Source: Erwinia oleae (lineage in GTDB: Bacteria > Pseudomonadota > Gammaproteobacteria > Enterobacterales > Enterobacteriaceae). From it: a stretch of 64,000 nucleotides of DNA. Below, in pieces: positions 21,261 to 34,742 of the stretch. Every line of letters starts with the position of its first letter. Within the stretch, counting starts at the first letter, position 1. Where the stretch lies: contig NZ_JNVB01000015.1 in NCBI RefSeq assembly GCF_000770305.1, forward strand, positions 34,562-98,561, in the 5' to 3' direction. The position numbers and the translations under genes are program-made. The notes beneath the pieces are model-generated. The model was not told where the DNA came from and did no database searches. It saw only the letters and a program-made list of their open reading frames with translations.

Positions 21261-21434
21261 ATGAAAAATTTATTTATTGCCCTAACTTTAATTGCAGGAT
21301 TTTCATCAGTAGCAACTGCTTCTGCTTCTGCTTCTGCTTCTGCTTCTGCTGGCTGTAGCCCCAACGCCAAGCACTGCATTTGCTGGCCCGATGGCCGTTG
21401 CGCAGATTTTGGTGACATTGGTATTTTCCCATAA
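21261..21434 (+). CDS. Small secreted cysteine-containing peptide with Ala-Ser repeat
   Basis: This 57-residue peptide has a clear signal peptide (MKNLFIALTLIAGFSSVATA), five Ala-Ser repeats from a hexanucleotide tandem repeat, and a short tail with three closely placed cysteines (GCSPNAKHCICWPDGRCADF has four in total). It resembles a processed, disulphide-bonded extracellular or periplasmic peptide. I do not recognise a family, and a bacteriocin-like or signalling role would be a guess. An in-frame ATG at 21219 sits only one base after AAGGAG and would add 14 residues before the signal peptide, so I prefer 21261. It is followed directly by a strong terminator. Codon use is AT-rich. Confidence 0.6.
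   Translation: MKNLFIALTLIAGFSSVATASASASASASAGCSPNAKHCICWPDGRCADFGDIGIFP
21318..21350 (+). repeat. GCTTCT hexanucleotide repeat (5 copies plus GCT)
   Basis: Five exact tandem GCTTCT units at 21318-21347 plus a partial unit encode Ala-Ser repeats in the small secreted peptide. Copy-number change would alter length without shifting frame. Confidence 0.9.
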
Positions 21435-21443
21435 ATATTAAAT

Positions 21444-21470
21444 GCCCCCGGAATTCGGGGGCGTTTTTTT
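21444..21470 (+). terminator. Rho-independent terminator shared by the small peptide gene and glmS
   Basis: GCCCCCG-GAATT-CGGGGGC is a perfect 7-bp GC stem followed by G and T7. It lies 9 bp after the peptide stop. The last T's belong to the glmS stop codon on the other strand, so the hairpin also ends glmS transcripts. Confidence 0.92.
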
Positions 21471-21505
21471 ATTCTACAGTAACTGATTTCGCCAGATTAC
21501 GCGGC
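21444..21505 (-). other. attTn7 region at the 3' end of glmS (unoccupied)
   Basis: Tn7 family elements recognise the last codons of glmS (through TnsD) and insert about 25 bp beyond the stop, here near 21444 within the terminator. The conserved glmS tail (KSVTVE) is intact. I saw no Tn7 end repeats or tns genes, so the site looks vacant, although the small accessory genes just beyond fit a hotspot. Confidence 0.55.
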
Positions 21506-23298
21506 TGGTCAACATCGGTGCCTTTAATCAGCGCAACGTGATAGGAGAGCAATTGTAGCGGCACGGTGTAGAAGATCGGCGCAATAATATCCTCCACATG
21601 CGGCAGTGGAATAATACGCATCCCTTCTGAACTGCTGAATCCGGCATCCTGATCGGCGAACACGTAAAGTAAACCGCCGCGCGCGCGCACCTCTTCAATA
21701 TTGGATTTCAGCTTCTCCAGCAGATCGTTATTCGGCGCCACCACGATGACCGGCATGTCCGCATCAATCAGCGCCAGCGGGCCGTGCTTCAGCTCGCCCG
21801 CCGCATACGCTTCGGCGTGAATGTAAGAGATCTCTTTCAGCTTCAGCGCGCCCTCCATTGCAATCGGATACTGATCGCCACGACCGAGGAACAGCGCATG
21901 ATGCTTATCCGAGAACTCTTCAGCCAGCGCCTCGATCAGTTTGTCCTGCGACAGCATCTGTTCAATGCGGCTCGGCAGCGCCTGAAGCCCGTGTACGATA
22001 TCGTGCTCAAGCTGCGCGTCAGCGCCCTTCAGACGGCCAATTTTCGCCACCAGCATCAGCAGCACGGTAAGCTGGGTGGTGAACGCTTTGGTGGAGGCCA
22101 CGCCGATTTCGGTGCCCGCTTTGGTCATCAGCGCCAGGTCGGATTCACGCACCAGCGAGGAGCCGCCAACGTTACAGATAGCCAGCGAACCCAGATAGCC
22201 GAGATCTTTCGACAGACGCAGCGCGGCAAGGGTATCCGCCGTTTCGCCCGACTGGGAAAGGGTGATCATCAGGCTGTTTTTGCGCACGGCAGATTTGCGA
22301 TAGCGGAACTCGGAGGCGATCTCCACGTCGCAGGGCACGTTTGCCAGCGACTCGAACCAGTAGCGCGAAACCATGCCGGAGTTGTATGACGTGCCGCAGG
22401 CGACAATCTGAATATGCTCGACCTGGCTGAGCAGCGCGTCAGCGTTAGGGCCAAGCTCGGAGAGATCGACCTCGCCGTGGCTGAAACGCCCGCTCAGGGT
22501 GTTTTTGATCGCCACCGGCTGCTCGTAAATCTCTTTCTGCATGTAGTGACGATAAACGCCTTTGTCGCCCGCATCATACTGCGCGTTGGATTCGATTTCA
22601 TTGCGCTGTACCTGCTCGCCGCTGCGGCTGAAAATAACCACATCGCGACGGGTCACTTCCGCAATATCGCCCTCTTCGAGGTAGATAAAGCGGCGGGTAA
22701 CCGGCAGCAGCGCCAGCTGATCGGAAGCAATAAAGTTTTCGCCCACGCCACGACCAATCACCAGCGGGCTGCCGGAGCGGGCGGCCACCAGCACGGCAGG
22801 ATCGCGGCTGTCCATGATCACCATGCCGTAAGCACCGCGTAACTGAGGGATCACCCGCTGCACCACAGAGCTGAGCGTACCGCCCTGTTTCTGCTCCCAG
22901 TGAACCAGGTGAGCAACCACTTCGGTATCGGTTTCAGAGGCAAAGGAGTAGCCGCGGGCGATCATCTGCTCGCGCAGCGGCTCATGGTTTTCAATGATGC
23001 CGTTGTGCACGATAACGATATGTTCAGAGATATGAGGATGCGCATTGGCTTCAGAGGGTTCGCCGTGCGTTGCCCAGCGCGTGTGCGCGATGCCCGTGCC
23101 GCCCGGCAGCGGCGTGGTTTCCGCTGCTTCCGCCAGTTTCTGCACTTTACCTAAACGGCGAAGGCGGGAGAGCTGACCATCGGCGGTCACCACCGCCAGT
23201 CCGGCGGAGTCATAACCGCGATATTCAAGACGACGAAGCCCTTCCAGCAGGATCTCGGCGATATCGCGCTGCGCTACTGCACCTACAATTCCACACAT
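21469..23298 (-). CDS. glmS: Glucosamine-6-phosphate synthase GlmS
   Basis: This 609-residue enzyme has the E. coli length. The N-terminal glutaminase has Cys2 nucleophile (MCGIVGAV). Two SIS domains follow ([19 protein letters not shown]), then the C-terminal LAKSVTVE. It makes glucosamine 6-phosphate from fructose 6-phosphate and glutamine for peptidoglycan and LPS. It is 163 bp after glmU. In E. coli this intercistronic mRNA is cut by RNase E and activated by the sRNA GlmZ; the gap here has a GC stem (23426-23447) but I did not verify a GlmZ site. Confidence 0.97.
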   Translation of the reverse strand: MCGIVGAVAQRDIAEILLEGLRRLEYRGYDSAGLAVVTADGQLSRLRRLGKVQKLAEAAETTPLPGGTGIAHTRWATHGEPSEANAHPHISEHIVIVHNGIIENHEPLREQMIARGYSFASETDTEVVAHLVHWEQKQGGTLSSVVQRVIPQLRGAYGMVIMDSRDPAVLVAARSGSPLVIGRGVGENFIASDQLALLPVTRRFIYLEEGDIAEVTRRDVVIFSRSGEQVQRNEIESNAQYDAGDKGVYRHYMQKEIYEQPVAIKNTLSGRFSHGEVDLSELGPNADALLSQVEHIQIVACGTSYNSGMVSRYWFESLANVPCDVEIASEFRYRKSAVRKNSLMITLSQSGETADTLAALRLSKDLGYLGSLAICNVGGSSLVRESDLALMTKAGTEIGVASTKAFTTQLTVLLMLVAKIGRLKGADAQLEHDIVHGLQALPSRIEQMLSQDKLIEALAEEFSDKHHALFLGRGDQYPIAMEGALKLKEISYIHAEAYAAGELKHGPLALIDADMPVIVVAPNNDLLEKLKSNIEEVRARGGLLYVFADQDAGFSSSEGMRIIPLPHVEDIIAPIFYTVPLQLLSYHVALIKGTDVDQPRNLAKSVTVE

Positions 23299-23461
23299 AG
23301 TAATGTTTTCCTGACATTTATGGCGCTATGGCCATGAGTATTGTCTTTGACCCGATCAGTCCGGTATTTTCCGGTTCCCCAAGCCTTGTAGAGAGCGGGG
23401 ATTATTATTATTCACTGCACGAACGCGGGCGGGATGCACTCCGCCCGTTAAAATCTGAACG

Positions 23462-24832
23462 TTACTTCTTTTTAACCGGGCGCTGCCAGTCAGCTTTCAG
23501 TTGCTGATCTTTGCGGTTGTAAACCAGGCCGCGTGCGGCAACGTCTTTCATCACCGTGGTGCCTGCCGCAATGGTGGCGCCGGCGGGAACGGTGACCGGC
23601 GCCACCAGTTGCGTATCGGAACCGACGAAAACGTCATCGCCAATCACGGTTTTGGATTTGTTGACGCCGTCGTAGTTGCAGGTGATGGTGCCCGCGCCGA
23701 TATTGACGTTAGCGCCAATCTCGGCATCTCCAAGGTAACTCAAATGGCCCGCTTTGGAACCTTTACCCAGCGTGGCTTTTTTCATTTCAACGAAGTTGCC
23801 GACGTGCGCGCCTTCCGCCAGTTCGCTGCCCGGACGCAGCCGCGCAAATGGCCCGACGGTGCAGGCAGGCGCCAGCTCTGCATCTTCCAGCACGCTGTAG
23901 GGGCTGATGTCGCAATCATCGCCGATAACGCAGTTTTTGATAACGCAGCCGCTGCCGATTTTCACACGGTCGCCCAGCGTGACCTTGCCTTCGATGATCA
24001 CATTGGTATCAATGACCACGTCACGACCGTGCGTCAGTTCGCCCCGGAGATCGAAGCGGGACGGATCGCGCAGCATCACGCCCGCCAGCAGCAGTTTTTC
24101 GGCCTGCCCGGCCTGAAAAACGCGTTCCAGCGTTGCCAGTTGCAGACGATTGTTCACGCCGTCGGTTTCGGTGGTGCGGGAAGGTTGGACCGCTTCAATA
24201 ACACGGCCTTCCTGGTGGGCGAGGGCGATGATATCAGTGATGTAATACTCACCCTGTGCATTGTTGTTGGTGAGCTTGCTCAGCCAGCGTTTCAGATCGG
24301 CGCCGTTTGCCAGCAGAATGCCGGTATTGATTTCGTTAATGGTTAACTGGTCGGCCGAGGCGTCTTTCTGTTCCACGATGCCCACAACTGAGCCGTTTTC
24401 GCGAAGGATGCGCCCATAACCCGTAGGATTATCCAGAATGACCGTCAGCAGCGCGATACCGCCTTCAGGTTTAGCGGCACGCAGTCGTTTCAGCGTTTCT
24501 ACAGAAATCAGCGGCACGTCGCCGTACAGCATCAGAATGTCTTCGTCATCAGCAAAGTGCGGCGCGGCCTGCTGCATGGCATGCCCGGTTCCCAGTTGCT
24601 CAGCCTGCAACACCCAGTTTAAAGAGGGATCGGTTAAGGTTGACTGCAAAAGCTCGCCACCATGGCCATACACCAGGTGAACCTGATCGGCACCCACACG
24701 GTTGGCAGCATCAATGACATGCTGCACCATTGGCTTACCAGCAAGCAGATGCAGAACTTTAGGCAGGTCGGAATACATACGGGTTCCCTTGCCAGCAGCA
24801 AGGATCACTACGCTTATAGCGGTGTCAGACAT
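23462..24832 (-). CDS. glmU: Bifunctional UDP-GlcNAc pyrophosphorylase/acetyltransferase GlmU
   Basis: This 456-residue protein (same as E. coli) has an N-terminal uridylyltransferase domain ([18 protein letters not shown] from residue 11, and GTGHAMQQA). The C-terminal left-handed beta-helix of hexapeptide repeats includes the acetyltransferase core around [20 protein letters not shown]. It produces UDP-N-acetylglucosamine. In E. coli atpC is directly upstream; here a TetR/SnoaL pair lies between. Confidence 0.97.
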   Translation of the reverse strand: MSDTAISVVILAAGKGTRMYSDLPKVLHLLAGKPMVQHVIDAANRVGADQVHLVYGHGGELLQSTLTDPSLNWVLQAEQLGTGHAMQQAAPHFADDEDILMLYGDVPLISVETLKRLRAAKPEGGIALLTVILDNPTGYGRILRENGSVVGIVEQKDASADQLTINEINTGILLANGADLKRWLSKLTNNNAQGEYYITDIIALAHQEGRVIEAVQPSRTTETDGVNNRLQLATLERVFQAGQAEKLLLAGVMLRDPSRFDLRGELTHGRDVVIDTNVIIEGKVTLGDRVKIGSGCVIKNCVIGDDCDISPYSVLEDAELAPACTVGPFARLRPGSELAEGAHVGNFVEMKKATLGKGSKAGHLSYLGDAEIGANVNIGAGTITCNYDGVNKSKTVIGDDVFVGSDTQLVAPVTVPAGATIAAGTTVMKDVAARGLVYNRKDQQLKADWQRPVKKK

Positions 24833-25002
24833 ACAAATCCTGATAGTTCGGTAAGTAAAAAGGAGTAAAGCGTTTCAGGGAGGAAATTACTACATTTTTT
24901 TCGGCTCAAAAATAGCTAAACAGGCAGGATAGCGCCTGCGTGATGAACGTGTCGCCTGCGCAAGCCTCCCGTCCGCGACACCGTTTTATACTCTCACTAT
25001 CA

Positions 25003-25581
25003 TCAGACGGAAGAATCTTTGAGCAGCAACCCGACCAACGCGACGCAGTGCTCTTTCCACATCAAATCAGGTCTGATGGTGGCCACCCCGGCAATGGCTC
25101 TCAACAGATCAAGCGGCGCTATTACGATTTTGCTCTCTCTCTCCCTGTTCACTGCCTCAACAAGCATGGTGACGGATGGCGACAGGCTTGCAGGCGTAGC
25201 GCCGTACAGCTCTTCTGGCCCGCCAATCAGCGTATCTAAAACATCGCCGATATTCTGTTTCGTCTCAAGAAAGTCGATAAACAAATACAACCATGCTCGC
25301 AAAGCATCAATGGGCGGCCTGATCCTGACAAGTTCGGCGGCAGCGTCATTAAGTCTGATGGTTTCCTGTAAATAAACCGCCTGAATTAAATCATCGCGGG
25401 TGGGGAAGTGGCGATACAAGGTGCCAATCCCCACCCCTGCATCGCGGGCTATCTGCTCCAGGCGAGCGGCGGCACCCTGCGTTTCAAAACACACTTTGGC
25501 GGCGGCAATGAGTTTGAACCTGTTACGTTCCCCATCCGCACGTGGCCGTCGCGCCCTGGCGTGGGTAATTTTCTCTGACAC
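25003..25581 (-). CDS. TetR-family repressor
   Basis: This 192-residue protein has an N-terminal TetR DNA-binding domain (helix-turn-helix in LEQIARDAGVGIGTLYRHF, about residues 41-59) after a basic leader (ARARRPRADGERNR). The C-terminal ligand domain is not recognisable. The gene is divergent from the SnoaL-like gene. Two inverted repeats in the gap overlap a strong promoter of that gene, so it most likely represses the neighbour and itself. Confidence 0.85.
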   Translation of the reverse strand: MSEKITHARARRPRADGERNRFKLIAAAKVCFETQGAAARLEQIARDAGVGIGTLYRHFPTRDDLIQAVYLQETIRLNDAAAELVRIRPPIDALRAWLYLFIDFLETKQNIGDVLDTLIGGPEELYGATPASLSPSVTMLVEAVNRERESKIVIAPLDLLRAIAGVATIRPDLMWKEHCVALVGLLLKDSSV

Positions 25582-25592
25582 AATTTACACCC

Positions 25593-25643
25593 TTGATAAA
25601 CGGAGGCGTCCTCCGTATATTTATAAGCGGAGGATCCCTCCAC
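25593..25643 (+). promoter_or_regulatory. Strong promoter with two TetR-type operators
   Basis: TTGATA (25593-25598) and TATATT (25616-25621) are exactly 17 bp apart. The perfect inverted repeat ACGGAGG-CGT-CCTCCGT (25600-25616) fills the spacer. A second copy, GCGGAGG-ATC-CCTCCAC (25627-25643, 6 of 7 arm bases paired), lies 27 bp downstream over the start of transcription. This is a classic repressor arrangement for the adjacent TetR protein. Confidence 0.75.
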
Positions 25644-25688
25644 ATAAGGTCTCGTCTCTTTATTCACTCTATTCCGAAAGGAGATTTC

Positions 25689-26226
25689 ATGTCCACGTTT
25701 ATCAATGCGGCCACACAGCTTGCCCGGCTACGTAATGCCGAAGGATCAGAAGCTTAATTACCTTCTTGACTACATAGCGATTGCTGATTTGGTACAGCGA
25801 TATGGGCACGCCACCGACACGCATGATTTCAGGTTGTTGCGAACCTGCTATGGCGATCGCATCGATATCGATCACACTCCAACAATTGGCATGGGCCGGA
25901 TACGCGTTTCAGCCGACAAATGGTGCCAGCTTGCTGAAAAGTTTCATGGCCAGCTTGACGGCGACGAGCACATCATGATCCCTCAAAATATTGTGATTAA
26001 TGGTGACACAGCTTCCTGCCACGTGCTCATGCATGCCAGCCATTTTTATCGTGGCGCAAACGGCAGCCCGTATCAGACGCTTGTTGGCACTTATGATCTC
26101 AAATTTGTCCGAAGTGAAGAGGGATGGAAAATCACTGAATCTGTCCAGGGAGTAAGCTGGACGGAAGGAAACTGGCAATTTCACAATGACATCAAGGACT
26201 CTCTGGGGACGCCGGATTTGAGCTGA
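25689..26226 (+). pseudogene. SnoaL-like (NTF2-fold) protein gene, apparent 1-base insertion near the N-terminus
   Basis: The main frame (from ATG 25735, 163 codons) encodes an NTF2/SnoaL-type alpha+beta barrel: a helix DYIAIADLVQRYGHATDTHD, then VSWTEGNWQFHND near the end. Such proteins are small hydrolases, isomerases or dehydratases with a polar pocket. ATG 25735 has no ribosome-binding site. A strong AAAGGAG instead serves ATG 25689 in another frame (MSTFINAATQLARLRNAEG), which stops after 22 codons. Dropping one G of the pair at 25743-25744 joins the two into a 178-residue protein (RNAEDQKLNYLLDY). The function is unknown; the intact alternative is a 163-residue product with weak initiation. 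Confidence 0.6.
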
Positions 26227-26347
26227 TCTTCCGTGTCTGGCGCCGATATGAGCAGCCCTTCTCTCAGGGTGATGCGCTGACCCTAAAGGCCGGGTTTAGA
26301 TTAAAAAATCGGCGGCGATAATGACGGCGATCCCGTTTGCTGAACAT

Positions 26348-26380
26348 AAAAAAATGCCGCTCAGTTTCCTGAACGGCATT
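26348..26380 (-). terminator. atp: Rho-independent terminator of the atp operon
   Basis: In the atpC direction, AATGCCG and TCAG pair with CTGA and CGGCATT around a GAAA loop with one mismatch, followed by a run of seven T's (26348-26354 on the other strand as A's). It begins 19 bp after the atpC stop. Confidence 0.92.
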
Positions 26381-26399
26381 CTGCATGCTTAAACCTGGG

Positions 26400-26819
26400 T
26401 TACATCGCTTTTTTGGTTAACTCGATTACGCGCAGTTTGGCAATCGCTTTAGCCAGTTCAGCCGACGCGGTGACGAAGTCCACATCGCCATGCGAGCTGT
26501 TCATATGCTCTTCGGCTTTGCGTTTCGCTTCCAGCGCGCGCGCTTCGTCAAGGTCAGCACCGCGGATCGCCGTATCAGCCAACACGGTAACCGAACCCGG
26601 CTGTACTTCGAGCAGGCCGCCGGAGAGATAAATGTACTCTTCCTCGCCTTTCTCTTTAACGATGCGAACCATACCCGGTTTAATGGCGGTCAGCAGCGGG
26701 GCATGGCCGGGGAAAATACCCAGTTCACCTTCGCTACCTGACACCTGAATTTTCTGCACCGCGCCGGTGAACATCTGCTGTTCTGCGCTGACAACGTCCA
26801 GGTGATATGTCGTGGCCAT
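26400..26819 (-). CDS. atpC: ATP synthase F1 epsilon subunit
   Basis: This 139-residue protein (same as E. coli) has an N-terminal beta-sandwich ([20 protein letters not shown] segment [20 protein letters not shown]) and a C-terminal helical hairpin ([17 protein letters not shown]). It is part of the central stalk and inhibits ATP hydrolysis. It is the last gene of atpIBEFHAGDC. Confidence 0.97.
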   Translation of the reverse strand: MATTYHLDVVSAEQQMFTGAVQKIQVSGSEGELGIFPGHAPLLTAIKPGMVRIVKEKGEEEYIYLSGGLLEVQPGSVTVLADTAIRGADLDEARALEAKRKAEEHMNSSHGDVDFVTASAELAKAIAKLRVIELTKKAM

Positions 26820-26843
26820 AATTAACCTCCCGTGAAACCGTAA

Positions 26844-29167
<2,324 letters not shown>

Positions 29168-29187
29168 CAGCTTCTCCTCAAAGCCTT

Positions 29188-29213
29188 GCGGCCTGCCTTT
29201 TCAGACAGGCCGC
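29188..29213 (-). other. Stem-loop between atpA and atpG
   Basis: GCGGCCTG and CAGGCCGC form a perfect 8-bp stem with a 10-nt loop in the 52-bp gap. There is no T-run. It probably protects the atpA 3' end or tunes the atpA/atpG ratio. Confidence 0.5.
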
Positions 29214-29219
29214 CAGACA

Positions 29220-30761
29220 TTACCAGGACTGGGTTTTCTTAAACGCGTCGAGGAGAGCTTTCAGCTTCTCTTCGATATCGTTGTTGTAGTTACCAGACTG
29301 GTTGATTTCCGCCATCAGCTCAGCGTGATCGCGGTCGGCGTAGGCCAACAGCGCTGCTTCAAAGCTGCCGATTTTTGCCAGCTCAACGTCGGTCAGATAA
29401 CCACGTTCGGCTGCAAACAGCACCAGACCCTGCTGCGCAACGGACATCGGCGCATACTGTTTCTGTTTCAGAAGCTCGGTCACTTTCTGACCGTGGCTCA
29501 GCTGCTTACGGGTGGCTTCGTCCAGATCGGATGCAAACTGCGAGAACGCCGCCAGTTCACGATACTGCGCCAGCGCGGTACGAATACCGCCGGACAGTTT
29601 CTTGATGATCTTGGTCTGAGCTGCACCGCCTACGCGGGAAACCGAAATACCGGGGTTAACGGCCGGACGAATACCGGAGTTGAACAGGTTGGTTTCCAGG
29701 AAGATCTGACCGTCAGTGATTGAAATCACGTTGGTTGGAACGAACGCGGAAACGTCGCCCGCCTGCGTTTCGATAATCGGCAGCGCGGTCAGCGACCCCG
29801 TTTTACCGGTTACGGCGCCGTTGGTGAAGCGCTCAACATAGTCTGCGCTCACGCGAGATGCACGTTCCAGCAGGCGAGAGTGGAGATAGAACACGTCGCC
29901 AGGGAACGCTTCACGTCCTGGTGGACGACGCAGCAGCAGAGAAACCTGACGGTAAGCAACGGCCTGTTTAGACAGGTCATCGTAAACGATCAGTGCATCT
30001 TCGCCGCGATCGCGGAAGTATTCGCCCATGGCGCAACCGGCATACGGCGCCAGGTATTGCAGCGCCGCAGATTCGGAAGCGGTCGCCACCACCACGATGG
30101 TGTTAGCCAGCGCGTTGTGCTCTTCCAGTTTGCGTACCACGTTAGCGATGGTTGACGCTTTCTGGCCGATGGCCACGTACACGCACTTGATGCCGGAATC
30201 GCGCTGGTTGATGATGGCATCGATAGCCATGGCGCTCTTACCGGTCTGACGGTCACCGATGATCAGCTCACGCTGACCACGGCCGATTGGGATCATCGCA
30301 TCGACGGACTTGTAGCCCGTCTGTACAGGCTGGTCAACGGACTGCCTGTCGATAACGCCAGGCGCGATGACTTCGATTGGCGAGAAGCCATCGTTTTCGA
30401 TAGCGCCTTTACCGTCGATAGGCGCGCCCAGCGTGTTGACCACGCGGCCCAGCAGGCCACGGCCAACCGGCACTTCGAGGATACGACCGGTACACTTAAC
30501 CTTCATGCCTTCGGCAAGGTCAGCGTATGGGCCCATCACCACGGCGCCTACGGAGTCGCGTTCCAGGTTCAATGCGATAGCAAAACGGTTGCCCGGCAGT
30601 GAGATCATCTCACCCTGCATAACATCGGCCAGGCCGTTTACGCGGATGATGCCGTCACTGACGGAAACGATAGTACCTTCATTGTGAGCTTCGCTCACGA
30701 CATTGAACTGAGCAATGCGCTGCTTGATCAGTTCGCTGATTTCGGTGGAATTCAGTTGCAT
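29220..30761 (-). CDS. atpA: ATP synthase F1 alpha subunit
   Basis: This 513-residue protein (same as E. coli) has Walker A GDRQTGKS at residues 169-176, with Ser in place of the usual Thr, and the arginine-finger region [20 protein letters not shown]. It forms the F1 hexamer with beta. The end ([13 protein letters not shown]) is the usual C-terminus. Confidence 0.97.
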   Translation of the reverse strand: MQLNSTEISELIKQRIAQFNVVSEAHNEGTIVSVSDGIIRVNGLADVMQGEMISLPGNRFAIALNLERDSVGAVVMGPYADLAEGMKVKCTGRILEVPVGRGLLGRVVNTLGAPIDGKGAIENDGFSPIEVIAPGVIDRQSVDQPVQTGYKSVDAMIPIGRGQRELIIGDRQTGKSAMAIDAIINQRDSGIKCVYVAIGQKASTIANVVRKLEEHNALANTIVVVATASESAALQYLAPYAGCAMGEYFRDRGEDALIVYDDLSKQAVAYRQVSLLLRRPPGREAFPGDVFYLHSRLLERASRVSADYVERFTNGAVTGKTGSLTALPIIETQAGDVSAFVPTNVISITDGQIFLETNLFNSGIRPAVNPGISVSRVGGAAQTKIIKKLSGGIRTALAQYRELAAFSQFASDLDEATRKQLSHGQKVTELLKQKQYAPMSVAQQGLVLFAAERGYLTDVELAKIGSFEAALLAYADRDHAELMAEINQSGNYNNDIEEKLKALLDAFKKTQSW

Positions 30762-30775
30762 ATGCTCCAGTCCCC

Positions 30776-31309
30776 TTAAGACTGCAAGACGTCTGCAAGA
30801 CGCTCAAGACGGCCGCGTACGCTGCCGTCAATGACCATATCACCCGCTCGGATGATTACGCCTGCCATTACAGACTTATCAATTTTGCAATTCAGCTTAA
30901 CTTTGCGTGACAGACGTTTTTCCATAGCGGCGCTGATTTTCGTCAGCTGTTCGTCACTCAGTGCAGAAGAAGAGATTACCTCAACGTCGGTGGTCGCATC
31001 ATAAGCGGCACGCAGTTGAATAAACTGTTCAAATACACCTGGAAGTGCTGGTAAACGTTTGTTTTCAGCCATAACCTTAATCAGGTTCTGACCGGCTTCG
31101 TCCAGTTCTGAGCCGCAGATAGCAATAAACCGCTCAGACAACGCTTCCGGCGCAAGCGCGCCGGAGAGAAGTTCTGCAACCTGTTCATTGCTGGCTACCT
31201 GGGCAGCGAACGCCAGCATCTGCTGCCAACGATCGATACGTTGATGCTCAACAGCAAAGTCAAACGCTGCTTTGGCGTAGGGGCGAGCTACAGTAGTAAA
31301 TTCAGACAT
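30776..31309 (-). CDS. atpH: ATP synthase F1 delta subunit
   Basis: This 177-residue protein (same as E. coli) starts [19 protein letters not shown], the signature of OSCP/delta. The C-terminal segment [21 protein letters not shown] also matches. It connects F1 to the peripheral b stalk. Confidence 0.97.
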   Translation of the reverse strand: MSEFTTVARPYAKAAFDFAVEHQRIDRWQQMLAFAAQVASNEQVAELLSGALAPEALSERFIAICGSELDEAGQNLIKVMAENKRLPALPGVFEQFIQLRAAYDATTDVEVISSSALSDEQLTKISAAMEKRLSRKVKLNCKIDKSVMAGVIIRAGDMVIDGSVRGRLERLADVLQS

Positions 31310-31323
31310 CAGCCCCTCCCTCC

Positions 31324-31794
31324 TTACAGTTCAGCGACCAGTTTATCAACGATGTCGCTGTTAGCAGCTTCATCCACGGAACGTTCAATGATTTTCTCGG
31401 CGCCGGCAACCGCCAGCATTGCCACCTGCTTACGCAACTCTTCACGTGCACGTTTGCGTTCGGCGTCGATTTCTGCCTGCGCCTGGGTGACGATCTTGTT
31501 ACGTTCCTGCTCAGCTTCAGCTTTCGCTTCGTCCAGGATCTGGGAACGGCGTTTGTTAGCCTGTTCGATGATTACCTGAGCTTCTTCTTTCGCTTTTTTC
31601 AGCTGATCGGTCGCATTAGCCTGTGCGAGATCCAAATCTTTTTTGGCACGTTCGGCGGAAGCAAGGCCTTCGGCAACTTCTTTCTGGCGCTTTTCGATGG
31701 CAGCCATCAGCGGCGGCCATACGTACTTCATGCAGAACAGGACAAACAGGATAAACGCGATGGCCTGGCCGAGGATTGTTGCATTAATGTTCAC
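31324..31794 (-). CDS. atpF: ATP synthase Fo b subunit
   Basis: This 156-residue protein (same as E. coli) has one N-terminal membrane helix ([20 protein letters not shown]) and a long charged coiled coil. Two copies make the peripheral stalk that holds F1 still against the membrane ring. Confidence 0.97.
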   Translation of the reverse strand: MNINATILGQAIAFILFVLFCMKYVWPPLMAAIEKRQKEVAEGLASAERAKKDLDLAQANATDQLKKAKEEAQVIIEQANKRRSQILDEAKAEAEQERNKIVTQAQAEIDAERKRAREELRKQVAMLAVAGAEKIIERSVDEAANSDIVDKLVAEL

Positions 31795-31853
31795 AGCACA
31801 ATGCCTCTTGTTAAGTTAACTTTTTTCTGCGGTCGTAATGACGAACAGAAGCC

Positions 31854-32148
<295 letters not shown>

Positions 32149-32181
32149 TCAGTTAAAACGCAGTTTGTGTTGAGATAAAAA

Positions 32182-33389
<1,208 letters not shown>

Positions 33390-33427
33390 GACGCTCTCCC
33401 GCCCCACAAGGGGTATGTCGCGTGTCG

Positions 33428-33457
33428 TATAAAACTGCCTTTACTCTTTTGAGTCAA
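33428..33457 (-). promoter_or_regulatory. Second candidate atp promoter
   Basis: On the minus strand TTGACT (33452-33457) and TTTATA (33428-33433) are 18 bp apart, downstream of the main promoter and about 40 bp before atpI. E. coli has nearly the same sequence here (CTTGACTC ... TTTTATACGACACGCG). Confidence 0.5.
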
Positions 33458-33475
33458 GCAGCAAAAAACGAGCAA

Positions 33476-33503
33476 ATTATACGGTGCGCCCCTGCAATTT
33501 CAA
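33476..33503 (-). promoter_or_regulatory. Main atp operon promoter
   Basis: On the minus strand TTGAAA (33498-33503) and a perfect TATAAT (33476-33481) are separated by 16 bp, within GGGGCGCACCGTATAATTTG, which is conserved with E. coli. The rest of the 658-bp gap up to rsmG (33504-34047) is AT-rich with scattered short repeats and no convincing gene. Confidence 0.85.
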
Positions 33504-34047
33504 TGCATAAGTAGCGAAAAGGTGAACAATTATTTAAATTTCTTTCTATCGCCCTGTTTTTTGAAATTTTGACCAACCGCGATTCGGATATGATTAATCT
33601 TAAAAGCAGGGCTTGTGCGCTTATAAAGCGTGCTAAGGATCACACTTCAAAAAATTAATGGTTAAAAATTCATCGCACCCCCGAATGCTGAATGGGAAAA
33701 AAATAATTAAAAACCATTTAAAAACAATAATTTGAATTTAGTAACTTTAAAAACAGAGAACAAACCACAAAAAATCCACTTATTGACATCCTCAACAATT
33801 ATTCATTGTCAATGAGCCGTTGCCTTTCACGATTTATATAACAGATATATTTTCAATCGTGACTATCAGGCGTCGGATTATATCGCCGACTCGTGACGAT
33901 ACTGATAAATCCATGTAAATAATTAGTTAAATATGACAAAGCGTATCCGATAATTTCAGCGTGCTTTTTTAACGATTGTGAAACGTGCTTTCTGGAAAGC
34001 AGATTTGAAAAAAAGTGCACAACTGATGTTTTTGCAAACAATTCTCG

Positions 34048-34686
34048 CTATGACGCGCGATCGGTAACCACCCTGTCATTGATAATAATCAGATGGCGCT
34101 CGCCTTCCAGTTCCGGTACTGACAGTTTCACGACCCGATCGCAGAAAAATCCCGCCGGTAACGCAGCCAGTTCCTGTTCAGGAACTACTCCTTTCAGAGC
34201 ATAAAACTGACCCCGTTCGCCGGGTAAATGATGACACCAGTTGAGCATATCCGTCAGGGAGGCAAATGCGCGGCTGATAACACCATCAAACGGCGGCTCT
34301 GCCGGAAAATCCTCTACGCGGCTCTGTACAGGATGAATATTATCAAGTTGGAGTTCATGCTGAACCTGCTTCATAAAGCGGACGCGCTTACCCAGGCTGT
34401 CCAGCAGCGTAAACTGCGAGGCCGGTCGGACAATCGCCAGCGGAATGCCCGGCAGGCCCGGTCCGGTTCCCACATCGATAAAGCGTTCTCCGCGCAGGTA
34501 AGGTTCGACGACGATGCTGTCCATAATATGCCGCACCAGCATCTGCTGCGGATCGCGCACCGAGGTGAGGTTATATGCTTTATTCCATTTGTGCAGCATG
34601 TCTACATAGCCGACCAGCTGCTGTTTTTGCCGATCGGTCAGGGAAATATCAGCCGCTTTCAGCAGTGAAGAAAGTTTGTTAATCAC
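34048..34686 (-). CDS. rsmG: 16S rRNA m7G527 methyltransferase RsmG
   Basis: This 212-residue Rossmann methyltransferase (E. coli 207) has SAM motif [16 protein letters not shown] and the N-terminal block [15 protein letters not shown]. It methylates G527 in 16S rRNA; its loss gives low-level streptomycin resistance. It lies 56 bp after mnmG, as in E. coli. Confidence 0.97.
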   Translation of the reverse strand: MINKLSSLLKAADISLTDRQKQQLVGYVDMLHKWNKAYNLTSVRDPQQMLVRHIMDSIVVEPYLRGERFIDVGTGPGLPGIPLAIVRPASQFTLLDSLGKRVRFMKQVQHELQLDNIHPVQSRVEDFPAEPPFDGVISRAFASLTDMLNWCHHLPGERGQFYALKGVVPEQELAALPAGFFCDRVVKLSVPELEGERHLIIINDRVVTDRAS

Positions 34687-34742
34687 AAAGAGATCCAGAA
34701 AAAGGGGCGAGAAACCCGCCCTGATTTAACGCGGCAATACGG

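Noticed and set aside
21444..21470. Possible Tn7 insertion next to glmS
   Set aside because: No Tn7 end repeats, target duplication or tns genes are visible; only the attachment region is called.
33853..34041. 62-codon minus-strand frame in the rsmG-atpI gap
   Set aside because: AT-rich region, no ribosome-binding site, no recognisable domain; the gap is also non-coding in E. coli.
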